This document shows, piece by piece, positions 8,236 through 15,590 of a stretch of 64,000 nt of DNA. The notes beneath the pieces are model-generated. The model did not search any database, had not been told where the DNA came from, and worked only from the letters and a program-made list of their open reading frames with translations. The translations under genes were made by a program, and so were the position numbers. Source of the stretch: Chitinophaga qingshengii (lineage in GTDB: Bacteria > Bacteroidota > Bacteroidia > Chitinophagales > Chitinophagaceae); the NCBI RefSeq assembly GCF_014529935.1, contig NZ_JACVFC010000001.1, positions 3,720,001 through 3,784,000 on the forward strand, read 5' to 3'. Each line of letters opens with the position of its first letter. Positions within the stretch are counted from its first letter, which is position 1.

Positions 8236-9596
8236 TCATGAACTTAATCCGTAAATACAATACAGCCGCTCCGCGGTACACCAGTTATCCCACGGTTCCT
8301 TATTGGGATGAAAACACTTTTGACCTCCAGACATGGAAGACATTGCTGAAAAAAGCTTTTCAGGCGACCAATAACAAAGACGGTATCAGTATCTACATCC
8401 ATCTGCCTTTCTGTGAGAAGTTGTGTACCTACTGCGGCTGTAATAAACACATTACCGTCAACCATGCGGTAGAGGAACCCTACCTGCAAACCGTGTTGAA
8501 AGAATGGGAACTGTATGTGGCCGCTTTCGATGGTAAGCCCCGTATCCGGGAGATCCACCTGGGTGGTGGCACCCCTACCTTTTTCAGTCCGGAGAACCTG
8601 ACGATGCTGTTGCAGGGTATTTATCAGCATGCGGAATTACTGCCGGATGCTTCCCTCGGTTTTGAAGGGCATCCCGGTAATACCACGCCCGAACATTTGC
8701 AGACGTTATATAACCTTGGTTTCCGGCGTATCAGTCTGGGTATACAGGACTTCGATCCACGGGTTCAGGAAATCATCAACCGGTTACAACCTTTCGATAT
8801 GGTGGCCAGGGTGGTAGAACATGCCAGAAAAACCGGTTTTACCGCCATCAATTTCGATCTGATTTACGGGCTTCCGTTACAGACCGCCTGCGGAATGCAG
8901 GACACCATTGATAAGGTGATGCAACTGCGGCCCGACAGGATTTCTTTCTACAGCTATGCGCATGTTCCCTGGATCAAAGGAGTAGGACAGCGCCGTTATT
9001 CCGAAGCAGATTTACCGAAAGACGAAGAGAAAAGGCGCTTGTATGAACTGGGTAAAATGCTCTTTGCGCGGAATGGTTATACAGAGATTGGTATGGACCA
9101 TTTTGCACTGCCCGGCGATGAGTTGTTCATCGCAGCAGCGAAAGGCGAACTGCATCGTAATTTCATGGGGTATACCGTTTCACATACTTCCTTATTGGTT
9201 GGTTTAGGAGCGTCTTCCATCGGAGATAACGGCTATGGCTATGTACAAAACGAGAAACAGGTAGCGGCTTACCAGGAGAAAGTAAACAAAGGTGATTTTC
9301 CGATCATTCGCGGCCATATTCTCAATGCAGAAGATCAGTTGTTAAAAGGTCATATCCGCGACCTGATGTGTACATTTGAAACGAGCTGGCGTAAGGCTGA
9401 TACCCAGTGTGACGCTGTGATGGAAGGCCTTCAGCGTTTGCAGGAACTGGAGCGGGATGGACTGGTAGAAGTAGTGAAGAACAGGGTGGCCGTTACCGCC
9501 AAAGGACGTCCGTTTATCCGGAATATCTGTATGGCATTTGATGCCCGTTTGTGGAGAAAACTGCCCGAAAGCCAGTTGTTCAGCAAAGCAATATAA
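8232..9596 (+). CDS. hemN: Oxygen-independent coproporphyrinogen III oxidase (HemN)
   Basis: A 454-residue radical-SAM enzyme for oxygen-independent conversion of coproporphyrinogen III to protoporphyrinogen IX. It starts with the typical NLIRKYNTAAPRYTSYP and carries the cluster motif C61-EKL-C65-TY-C68-G-C70, plus HLGGGTPTFFSPENL. The ATG at 8232 overlaps the preceding stop; a second ATG at 8238 fits homologue starts equally well. Placement after the cco genes fits haem supply for a microaerobic oxidase. Confidence 0.95.
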   Translation: MIMNLIRKYNTAAPRYTSYPTVPYWDENTFDLQTWKTLLKKAFQATNNKDGISIYIHLPFCEKLCTYCGCNKHITVNHAVEEPYLQTVLKEWELYVAAFDGKPRIREIHLGGGTPTFFSPENLTMLLQGIYQHAELLPDASLGFEGHPGNTTPEHLQTLYNLGFRRISLGIQDFDPRVQEIINRLQPFDMVARVVEHARKTGFTAINFDLIYGLPLQTACGMQDTIDKVMQLRPDRISFYSYAHVPWIKGVGQRRYSEADLPKDEEKRRLYELGKMLFARNGYTEIGMDHFALPGDELFIAAAKGELHRNFMGYTVSHTSLLVGLGASSIGDNGYGYVQNEKQVAAYQEKVNKGDFPIIRGHILNAEDQLLKGHIRDLMCTFETSWRKADTQCDAVMEGLQRLQELERDGLVEVVKNRVAVTAKGRPFIRNICMAFDARLWRKLPESQLFSKAI

Positions 9597-9615
9597 TTTC
9601 ATTGGCAAAAAAGTG

Positions 9616-9654
9616 GGAGCAAAGGATACTGAATCGTGTTTTTGCTCCTTTTTT
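9616..9654 (+). terminator. Rho-independent terminator after hemN
   Basis: GGAGCAAA (9616-9623) pairs with TTTGCTCC (9641-9648) across a 17-base loop, followed by TTTTTT. It lies 20 bases after the hemN stop and would end the cco-hemN transcript. Confidence 0.7.
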
Positions 9655-9787
9655 GCATTTTCGGGAGATGGGGGAGCCGGACATAAAAATAGCTTCCAAT
9701 GAATGGCAAGAGGAGGAGTATACAAAGAGAAAAAAAATAGCTGTTGGCTGTAATGCTTGCTGACAAAGGATTTCAGCGGCAATAAAA

Positions 9788-9817
9788 AAAGTCTGACCGT
9801 TGGAACAATCAGACTTT
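9788..9817. terminator. Second hairpin in the hemN-lpxD gap
   Basis: AAAGTCTGA (9788-9796) and TCAGACTTT (9809-9817) form a perfect 9-bp stem with a 12-base loop and an A-run before it. On the minus strand it would end in a T-run, so it resembles a terminator in either direction. Outside this, the DnaA-like boxes and the lpxD promoter, I see nothing else in the 462-base gap 9597-10058. Confidence 0.5.
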
Positions 9818-9914
9818 CTTATTATGTGAATGGGTTAGTAAGTACAGGGAAACAAAATTCCCTACACAATATTAAAAAGAATTTCATGACAAAAGAAAAA
9901 ATTTACAAAAAATT

Positions 9915-9945
9915 TTATTCACACTACTAAAATAATTGTGGATAA
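9915..9945. other. Two DnaA-box-like 9-mers in inverted orientation
   Basis: TTATTCACA at 9915-9923 matches the DnaA box consensus TTATNCACA. TGTGGATAA at 9937-9945 is the exact reverse complement of TTATCCACA. They flank 13 bases and lie next to a very AT-rich tract (about 9855-9935). Two boxes could bind DnaA, but are not enough to call an origin. Confidence 0.4.
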
Positions 9946-9990
9946 CAGCAGTCTGAAACTTCCCCGTTATCGTTATCACCCCCTCCATAT

Positions 9991-10024
9991 TTTGCTTGTT
10001 GCGTTCCCTGATTTACTACCTTTG
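9991..10024 (+). promoter_or_regulatory. Promoter of the lpxD-family gene
   Basis: TTTG at 9991-9994 and TACCTTTG at 10017-10024 match the Bacteroidota -33/-7 pattern with 22-base spacing. The predicted leader is about 28 bases. Confidence 0.55.
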
Positions 10025-10058
10025 TTGCACTTTAACATTATTCAATAACTCGGATCAT

Positions 10059-11003
10059 ATGAAGTTTGAAGCACCCGTTGCAGTAACGGAAATCGCTGCA
10101 TACATAGGCGCAGAGCTGATTGGCAACAGCCAGCTGATGGCTGCCGGCCTCAATGAAATACATAAAGTAACACCAGGGGATATATCTTTTGTGGACTTTG
10201 AAAAATACTACAACGCCAGTTTGCAGTCTGCCGCCACAATCATCATCATCAACAAAAAAGTGGAATGTCCGGAAGGCAAGGCGCTATTAGTGCTGGACGA
10301 TCCTTTCAGTGCATATGTAAAACTGGTGAACCGCTTCCGTCCATTTGAACCGGCAACGAAAGCGATCAGTGATACTGCAGTGATTGGAGAAGGCACCATC
10401 ATACAACCTAACGTATTCATTGGCAATCATGTGCGTATCGGTCGTAACTGTCTGATACATCCCAACGTGGCGATTTATGACCACGCCGTGATCGGTGACA
10501 ACGTGATTATTCATGCCGGTACCGTACTCGGTGCGGATGCTTTTTACTTCAAGAAAAGAGCCGACAGAGAGGTGATATACGACAAGCTGGTAAGCTGTGG
10601 CCGTGTGATCATCGAAGACGATGTGGAAATAGGCGCCGGCTGCACCATCGATAAAGGTGTAAGCGGTGATACCATCATCGGTCGTGGTACTAAACTGGAC
10701 AACATGATCCATGTTGGTCATGGTACCGTTATCGGTAAAAACTGCCTCATCGCTGCCCAGGTTGGTATTGCCGGTAAAGCACATATCGAAGACAATGTGA
10801 TCCTGTGGGGACAGGTAGGTGTCAACAAAGACCTGACCATCGGTAAAGGCGCCGTAGTACTCGCACAAAGCGGTGTGCCCGGCAACCTCGAAGCCGGTAA
10901 AGTATATTTTGGCTCCCCGGCAGAATTAGCCAGCGACAAAAGAAGAGAGCTCGGCTGGGTAAAACGTATTCCCGAAATCTGGGACAAAGTAAAATCCCTT
11001 TAA
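10059..11003 (+). CDS. lpxD: LpxD-family UDP-3-O-acylglucosamine N-acyltransferase
   Basis: A 314-residue left-handed beta-helix acyltransferase. The N-terminal domain (about 1-95) has the LpxD pattern with INEIHKV-like and GDISFVD segments; hexapeptide repeats (I/V-G-x-N) run from about 105 to 270, including HAGTVLGADAFYFKKR. LpxD adds the second 3-hydroxyacyl chain in lipid A synthesis. Open frame extends upstream to 9996, but the ATG at 10059 lies at the natural family start and after the promoter. This variant is shorter than E. coli LpxD (about 341) and of the second LpxD-like type in Bacteroidota, so its exact acceptor is uncertain. Confidence 0.82.
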   Translation: MKFEAPVAVTEIAAYIGAELIGNSQLMAAGLNEIHKVTPGDISFVDFEKYYNASLQSAATIIIINKKVECPEGKALLVLDDPFSAYVKLVNRFRPFEPATKAISDTAVIGEGTIIQPNVFIGNHVRIGRNCLIHPNVAIYDHAVIGDNVIIHAGTVLGADAFYFKKRADREVIYDKLVSCGRVIIEDDVEIGAGCTIDKGVSGDTIIGRGTKLDNMIHVGHGTVIGKNCLIAAQVGIAGKAHIEDNVILWGQVGVNKDLTIGKGAVVLAQSGVPGNLEAGKVYFGSPAELASDKRRELGWVKRIPEIWDKVKSL

Positions 11004-11013
11004 TCAATTACGG

Positions 11014-11046
11014 ATGACGAATGGCTGCACGTTCTCCATTCGTCAT
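11014..11046. repeat. Short inverted repeat between lpxD and the lipoprotein gene
   Basis: ATGACGAATGG (11014-11024) and CCATTCGTCAT (11036-11046) form a perfect 11-bp stem with an 11-base loop. There is no T-run, so terminator function is doubtful; it may be one more intergenic palindrome. Confidence 0.5.
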
Positions 11047-11069
11047 TCGTTTCCCATAATCCGCCATTC

Positions 11070-11756
11070 ATGAAAAAGTTATTGTTTCCCATTCTCTTTC
11101 TCTTTTCCTGTACTGCTACCAAACAACCCGCCAACACCACCAACTCCGGTAACAACCTGTATAGCCAGGCCCAGGAGTGGCCGGTAAAAGTGAACGATGG
11201 CTGGCTGACCGCCAAAACCATTTCTTACGGACTGTATACCACCTCCTCCCGTAAAAACGGTGTTGCAGAAACGATGGGCAGTTTTATCAAAGACCCCCAA
11301 AACCCGTTCAGTTTCTACGTGAGCGGTAACGATGAACGCATCCTGGTACAAACCATGAACACCACCCGGATCGCCTTCTCCAATCGCGATTTACCGGCCG
11401 TTTTAAAAGACCTGGACGGCAGTGCACCCCTTTCCTATACACTGATCAACGGCACCAAAAATGAGCCGTTGAAACGCTGGGAAATGATATTAAAATCCCC
11501 CGGGTACCTGGAACTGAACAACAACAAACAAACCGGTATCCTCCGTTGTGCAGACACGGATATCCGCATCACGGCACATAACCGTTTTGGCAAGGTCAAT
11601 TCCTACGAAAAAGTGTGTTATGAATTCCAGTATCGCGGTCAACCGGTAGCGGCAGTTATTGCCGGCGATAAACCCCGTGTATGGGTTAGCAAAGATGCGC
11701 CTGCGGAAACAACCAAAACACTGGCTGCGGCTATAGGAGCGTTGTTGTTGCGGTAA
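11070..11756 (+). CDS. Predicted lipoprotein of unknown function
   Basis: A 228-residue protein with an N-terminal lipoprotein signal: MKK, a hydrophobic stretch and a lipobox ending at C14 (LFSC), followed by a Thr/Asn-rich linker. The mature part looks like a mixed alpha/beta globular domain without motifs I recognise. It ends immediately against the convergent SDR gene (stop codons abut at 11756/11757). Function unknown; probably anchored in the outer or inner membrane facing the periplasm. Confidence 0.75.
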   Translation: MKKLLFPILFLFSCTATKQPANTTNSGNNLYSQAQEWPVKVNDGWLTAKTISYGLYTTSSRKNGVAETMGSFIKDPQNPFSFYVSGNDERILVQTMNTTRIAFSNRDLPAVLKDLDGSAPLSYTLINGTKNEPLKRWEMILKSPGYLELNNNKQTGILRCADTDIRITAHNRFGKVNSYEKVCYEFQYRGQPVAAVIAGDKPRVWVSKDAPAETTKTLAAAIGALLLR

Positions 11757-12734
11757 TTAATTACGGGAGGCCAGGAAAGCGGCGGCTATTTCCTGAATGG
11801 TTTCTTCCAGCGGCCGGAAGTGGAAGTCGGGTAGGGTATTCTTTATTTTCTGATTGTCGTAGTACACCTTCAGCTGTGCAGTACGCGCCGTTTCTTTCGT
11901 CACCAGCGGCTGTTTGCCGGTGAACATTCCGCGGAGCTTTTCAAGTCGCCATACAATGGCCGCCATCCACGGTTTAGCTGCAATATGGGGCGGCTTTTTG
12001 CCCAATGCATGGGCCATGGTAGTAAACAACTGACGGTATCCCCAGTTATCGGCCGACAGGATAAAGCGCTCTCCGCTCACGGAACTATCCATGAGCATGA
12101 TCATGGCTTTTACCACATCGTGTACATCTACAAAACCGTTGACACCTTCAGTATAATAAGGGAATTCTTTCCAGGCGTTTTTAATCAGGGTACCGGAGCC
12201 TTCATCCCAGAAGCCGGCGCCTAATATAATCGATGGGTTTACGATCACGGCATCCAGCCCTTCAGCGATGCCCCGCCATACCTCCATTTCACCCTGAAAC
12301 TTACTGATACTGTAGCGGGAGTTATTGGAGCTCTCTTCCCATTCACAATCTTCATCAATGGCTGCCTGTTCCTTCGCCCTCCCGATGGAAGCCACGGAAC
12401 TTACGTACACCATTTTTTTAACGCCGGCATCCAGTGCCATATTCACCACGTTAGCAGTGCCTTCTACGTTGATCTTCATGAGGTTGTCGGCATTACCCGG
12501 CTGAAAGGATACGATCGCTGCACAGTGATATACCTGGGTAACGCCTTGCATCGCGTCTTCCAGTACACATACATCCAGGATGTCGCCCTGTATCCATTCT
12601 ATTTTTCCGGAGAGGTCCTGTAACCGGGGAGATGGGGCCGTCCGGTAAAGGGCTCTCACAGGCTTGCCTGCTGCCACCAATGACCGAATCAAATAACTGC
12701 CTAAAAAACCTGTTCCACCGGTTACTAAAATCAT
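11757..12734 (-). CDS. NAD(P)-dependent epimerase/dehydratase family protein (extended SDR)
   Basis: A 325-residue extended short-chain dehydrogenase. It has the N-terminal cofactor motif GGTGFLGS (residues 6-13) and the active-site pair YSISK. The VTGGTGFLGSYLIR start and the GDILD segment fit the dihydroflavonol-reductase/3-beta-HSD-like group. Substrate cannot be read from sequence. Confidence 0.85.
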   Translation of the reverse strand: MILVTGGTGFLGSYLIRSLVAAGKPVRALYRTAPSPRLQDLSGKIEWIQGDILDVCVLEDAMQGVTQVYHCAAIVSFQPGNADNLMKINVEGTANVVNMALDAGVKKMVYVSSVASIGRAKEQAAIDEDCEWEESSNNSRYSISKFQGEMEVWRGIAEGLDAVIVNPSIILGAGFWDEGSGTLIKNAWKEFPYYTEGVNGFVDVHDVVKAMIMLMDSSVSGERFILSADNWGYRQLFTTMAHALGKKPPHIAAKPWMAAIVWRLEKLRGMFTGKQPLVTKETARTAQLKVYYDNQKIKNTLPDFHFRPLEETIQEIAAAFLASRN

Positions 12735-12763
12735 GAAGACTATTTCATTTACTTAAGGAGGCT

Positions 12764-12771
12764 CAAAATTA
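12764..12771 (-). promoter_or_regulatory. -7 element for the SDR gene
   Basis: On the minus strand the sequence reads TAATTTTG, a full TAnnTTTG match, about 30 bases before the ATG at 12734. Confidence 0.45.
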
Positions 12772-12824
12772 ACTAATGATTTCCGTGATTTGAGCGATTC
12801 TCCTGATTTATAACTGTTAAAAGT

Positions 12825-13673
12825 TTATTGCTCATACCGGTAGAAGCCAAGGCCTGTTTTGCGGCCCAGTCTTCCATCCTGTACACGTTGTTCCTGTAGT
12901 ATGTTTGGTTTAAAGCGCGGCGCTTGTTGAAACGCATCGTACAGCGACCGGGTTACGGCCAGGTTGATATCGTTGCCGATAAGGTCCATGAGCGCAAATG
13001 GCCCCATCCGGAAACCGGCATTTTCCAGCAACAGATCGATCGTGCTGAAGTCTGCCGCCCGCTGTTCTGCCAGCAACATAGCTTCCAGGTAATAATGCCG
13101 GGCTACCCGGTTCACAATAAATCCGGGAGAGTCTTTCACACGTACCGGCACTTTCCCCATAGTTTTGGCCAGCTCATAAATGCGGTTGGCCGTTTCCGGG
13201 GATGTTTGTTCTCCACTCACCACTTCCACCAGTTTCATCAGGTGGGCAGGGTTAAAGAAGTGCATGCCGGCAACCCGCTCCGGATGAGGAAGGGTGGCCG
13301 CCAGCGCGGTAACAGACAGGGAAGAGGTATTGGAAGCGAAAATGGTACCCTCGCCGTTGATAGGCGCCAGTTGGCTGAAAAGAGCCGTTTTAGCGGCTAT
13401 ATCTTCTACAATGGCTTCTATGATCACATCCGCCACACAAAGGCTGATATCACTGGTAAATGTAAGCCGTTGCAGGGTGGCGTCCTTTTCTGCTGCTTTC
13501 AGCCGGCCTTTCTCCACGGCCGCAGTCAGGCTTTTGGTAACCTGTGCCTGCGCTTTTTCCAGCCCTTCGGGGCGGATATCAAACAGGATCGTCTTATAAC
13601 CATTGGAAGCCGCTACCTGGGCAATGCCGGCTCCCATAGTGCCGGCGCCGCATACAGCAATAGAGTGTACCAT
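12825..13673 (-). CDS. 3-hydroxyacyl-CoA (3-hydroxybutyryl-CoA) dehydrogenase
   Basis: A 282-residue protein, the usual length for single-domain 3-hydroxybutyryl-CoA dehydrogenase. It has the NAD motif GAGTMGAGIAQ (near residue 9), then EAIVED, ASNTSSLSVT, the catalytic-His motif GMHFFNPAHLMKLVEV, and SPGFIVNR, followed by the C-terminal dimer domain with GPFALMDLIG. It oxidises L-3-hydroxyacyl-CoA with NAD in beta-oxidation or related pathways. No partner thiolase or hydratase is seen nearby. Confidence 0.93.
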   Translation of the reverse strand: MVHSIAVCGAGTMGAGIAQVAASNGYKTILFDIRPEGLEKAQAQVTKSLTAAVEKGRLKAAEKDATLQRLTFTSDISLCVADVIIEAIVEDIAAKTALFSQLAPINGEGTIFASNTSSLSVTALAATLPHPERVAGMHFFNPAHLMKLVEVVSGEQTSPETANRIYELAKTMGKVPVRVKDSPGFIVNRVARHYYLEAMLLAEQRAADFSTIDLLLENAGFRMGPFALMDLIGNDINLAVTRSLYDAFQQAPRFKPNILQEQRVQDGRLGRKTGLGFYRYEQ

Positions 13674-13689
13674 CGGGGGAATTTTTTGA

Positions 13690-13777
13690 TTTAGGGATTT
13701 TTTGATTTACGATTTCCTGATTTGAAGAATGCCGGAGCAGTCTAATCCCCGAAATCGTAAATCAAAAAATCCCTAAA
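13690..13777. repeat. Long intergenic palindrome, family A copy 1
   Basis: Two 27-base arms (13690-13716 and 13751-13777) are exact reverse complements; the arm begins TTTAGGGATTTTTTGATT and ends ACGATTTC. The 34-base centre is unrelated. It lies between two minus-strand genes (the dehydrogenase start and the pheS end). Related palindromes are at 20964, 22439 and 33422. Confidence 0.9.
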
Positions 13778-13781
13778 TATT

Positions 13782-14810
13782 TTATACCGTTCCTTCAAAT
13801 TGCTCCAGGAAACGGGTATCATTTTCAGAAAACAGGCGAAGGTCTTTAATCTGGTATTTCAGCATGGTAATACGTTCGATACCCATACCGAAGGCAAATC
13901 CGGTGTATTTTTCCGGATCGATGCCGCAGTTGGCCAGCACTTTGGGGTGTACCATGCCGCAGCCCAGGATCTCTACCCATCCGGTGTGTTTACATACGGA
14001 ACAACCGGTACCGCCACAGATAAAGCAGGAGATATCCATCTCAGCGCTGGGCTCTGTGAACGGGAAGTAGGAAGGACGGAAACGGATACCGGTGTTTTCG
14101 CCGAAGAACTCCTTCACAAAGTGATAAAGGGTTTGTTTAAGATCAGCGAAAGAAACGTTTTCGTCAATGTACAATCCTTCTACCTGGTGGAAGAAGCAGT
14201 GTGCACGGGCAGAAATGGTTTCATTACGGTATACCCTTCCCGGGCTGATAATACGGATAGGCAACTTACCCTGCTCCATCACCCTTACCTGGGCAGAAGA
14301 TGTTTGGGTACGTAACAGCCAGTCAGGATTTTTGCTGATAAAGAAAGTATCCTGCATATCGCGTGCAGGGTGGTTTTCCGGGAGATTCAGCGCGGTAAAG
14401 TTATGCCAGTCGTCCTCGATTTCCGGACCTTCTGCAATGGTAAAGCCCAGCCGCTCGAAAATACGGATGATCTTATTCCGCACCATGCTGATAGGATGAC
14501 GGGTACCCAACCGGTGAGGAGCCTGGGGCAACGTATAATCTATTTCCTCGTGATTGGCGCCGGCAGCTTCCTTCAGCGCTGTAAACTCTTCATAGCGGGC
14601 TTCTGCCAGCTGCTTAAACTCGTTCAGGATCTGTCCGAACTCTTTCTTGCGATCGTTGGGGACCTGTTTCATTTCTCCGAAAAGGGCCTTCACGATACCT
14701 TTGGTTCCCAGAAACTTAATCCGGTACTGCTCCAGATCGGCCGCATTGGCGGGCGTAAAAGCCGCTATTTCCTGTTTATAGGCTGCTATTTGCTGTACTA
14801 ACTGTTCCAT
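13782..14810 (-). CDS. pheS: Phenylalanyl-tRNA synthetase alpha subunit
   Basis: A 342-residue class II synthetase subunit with an N-terminal coiled-coil tRNA-binding arm (about 1-90) and the catalytic core: LGTRHPIS, motif 2 region around GRVYRNETISARAH, FHQVEGLYID, and motif 3 GFAFGMGIERITML near the C-terminus. A C-x2-C...C-x2-C cluster (CFICGGTGCSVC) is present. I start at ATG 14810 because the -7 box ends six bases upstream; three more upstream codons are open. pheT is not in the window. Confidence 0.96.
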   Translation of the reverse strand: MEQLVQQIAAYKQEIAAFTPANAADLEQYRIKFLGTKGIVKALFGEMKQVPNDRKKEFGQILNEFKQLAEARYEEFTALKEAAGANHEEIDYTLPQAPHRLGTRHPISMVRNKIIRIFERLGFTIAEGPEIEDDWHNFTALNLPENHPARDMQDTFFISKNPDWLLRTQTSSAQVRVMEQGKLPIRIISPGRVYRNETISARAHCFFHQVEGLYIDENVSFADLKQTLYHFVKEFFGENTGIRFRPSYFPFTEPSAEMDISCFICGGTGCSVCKHTGWVEILGCGMVHPKVLANCGIDPEKYTGFAFGMGIERITMLKYQIKDLRLFSENDTRFLEQFEGTV

Positions 14811-14816
14811 AAAGAA

Positions 14817-14824
14817 CAAAGATA
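14817..14824 (-). promoter_or_regulatory. -7 element placed six bases before the pheS ATG
   Basis: TATCTTTG on the minus strand fills most of the 24-base gap between the response-regulator stop and the pheS ATG. Bacteroidota transcription starts about seven bases after this box, so the mRNA would begin at the start codon. Confidence 0.5.
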
Positions 14825-14834
14825 AGCGATAATG

Positions 14835-15521
14835 CTAAAATATCAGTTTATAACCAACCCCCCGGATATTAACGATCTGGACCCGGCTGTCATCCTTGAG
14901 ATAACGCCTCAATTTGGTGATAAAAACGTCCATACTGCGGGCATTGAAGAAGTTATCATCGCCCCAGAGGTCCATGAGTACGGCCTTCCGTTCCATGACC
15001 TCATTTTTGTTGTCGTACAACCGGCGCAGGATCTCTGCTTCGCGGTGAGATAGGAACTCGGTGGTATTGTTACGGATAAGGGTCTGCTTGGCATAGTTAA
15101 ACACATACTGCCCGATCACCACGGAGCCTTCTTCCATTTCCTTCACGGCCGGATGGTCGCTGAACCGCTTCAGCAACGCTTTAATCCGCACAATCAGTTC
15201 ATCCATACTGAAGGGCTTCTTGAGATAGTCGTTGCCGCCCAGCTCAAATCCCTTTACCACATCTGCTGTTTGCGATTTAGCTGTCAGGAAGATGATGGGC
15301 GTGAATTTATCCTGCTTCCGGATCTCGGCGGTCACGGAAAAGCCGTCCATGTTCGGCATCATAATGTCCAACACCACCACATCGGGCCGCTCCTGCTGAT
15401 AAAGGCGCAACCCTTCTTTCCCGTCTGCAGCGTACAACATCTCAAAGCCACGGGTTTCCAGGCTGTCTTTAACAATCTGGCCCAGTTGCCATTCGTCTTC
15501 TATTAATAATACTTTTGCCAT
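14835..15521 (-). CDS. OmpR/PhoB-type response regulator
   Basis: A 228-residue regulator. The receiver domain starts MAKVLLIEDEW with the acidic pair, the phospho-acceptor Asp in VVLDIMMPNMDG, a Thr in FLTAKS and Lys in LKKPFSMDEL. The winged-helix C-terminal domain (about 130-228) ends RRYLKDDSRVQIVNIRGVGY. It is encoded 69 bases after the histidine kinase, its probable partner. The phased TAAC array upstream of the kinase is a plausible binding site. Confidence 0.94.
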   Translation of the reverse strand: MAKVLLIEDEWQLGQIVKDSLETRGFEMLYAADGKEGLRLYQQERPDVVVLDIMMPNMDGFSVTAEIRKQDKFTPIIFLTAKSQTADVVKGFELGGNDYLKKPFSMDELIVRIKALLKRFSDHPAVKEMEEGSVVIGQYVFNYAKQTLIRNNTTEFLSHREAEILRRLYDNKNEVMERKAVLMDLWGDDNFFNARSMDVFITKLRRYLKDDSRVQIVNIRGVGYKLIF

Positions 15522-15590
15522 ACTCGTTTTTTTACCCGGATAATGCCTGTCTATATTCCAATACAACTATACTGCCCGATACCACTAAAC

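Noticed and set aside
9551..9763. A 70-codon frame overlapping the hemN end and its terminator
   Set aside because: It overlaps hemN and spans the terminator hairpin; no coding signal.
9855..9950. Calling this a replication origin
   Set aside because: Only two DnaA-type boxes, no dnaA, dnaN or other origin-linked genes, and no strand switch of genes; kept only as an observation.
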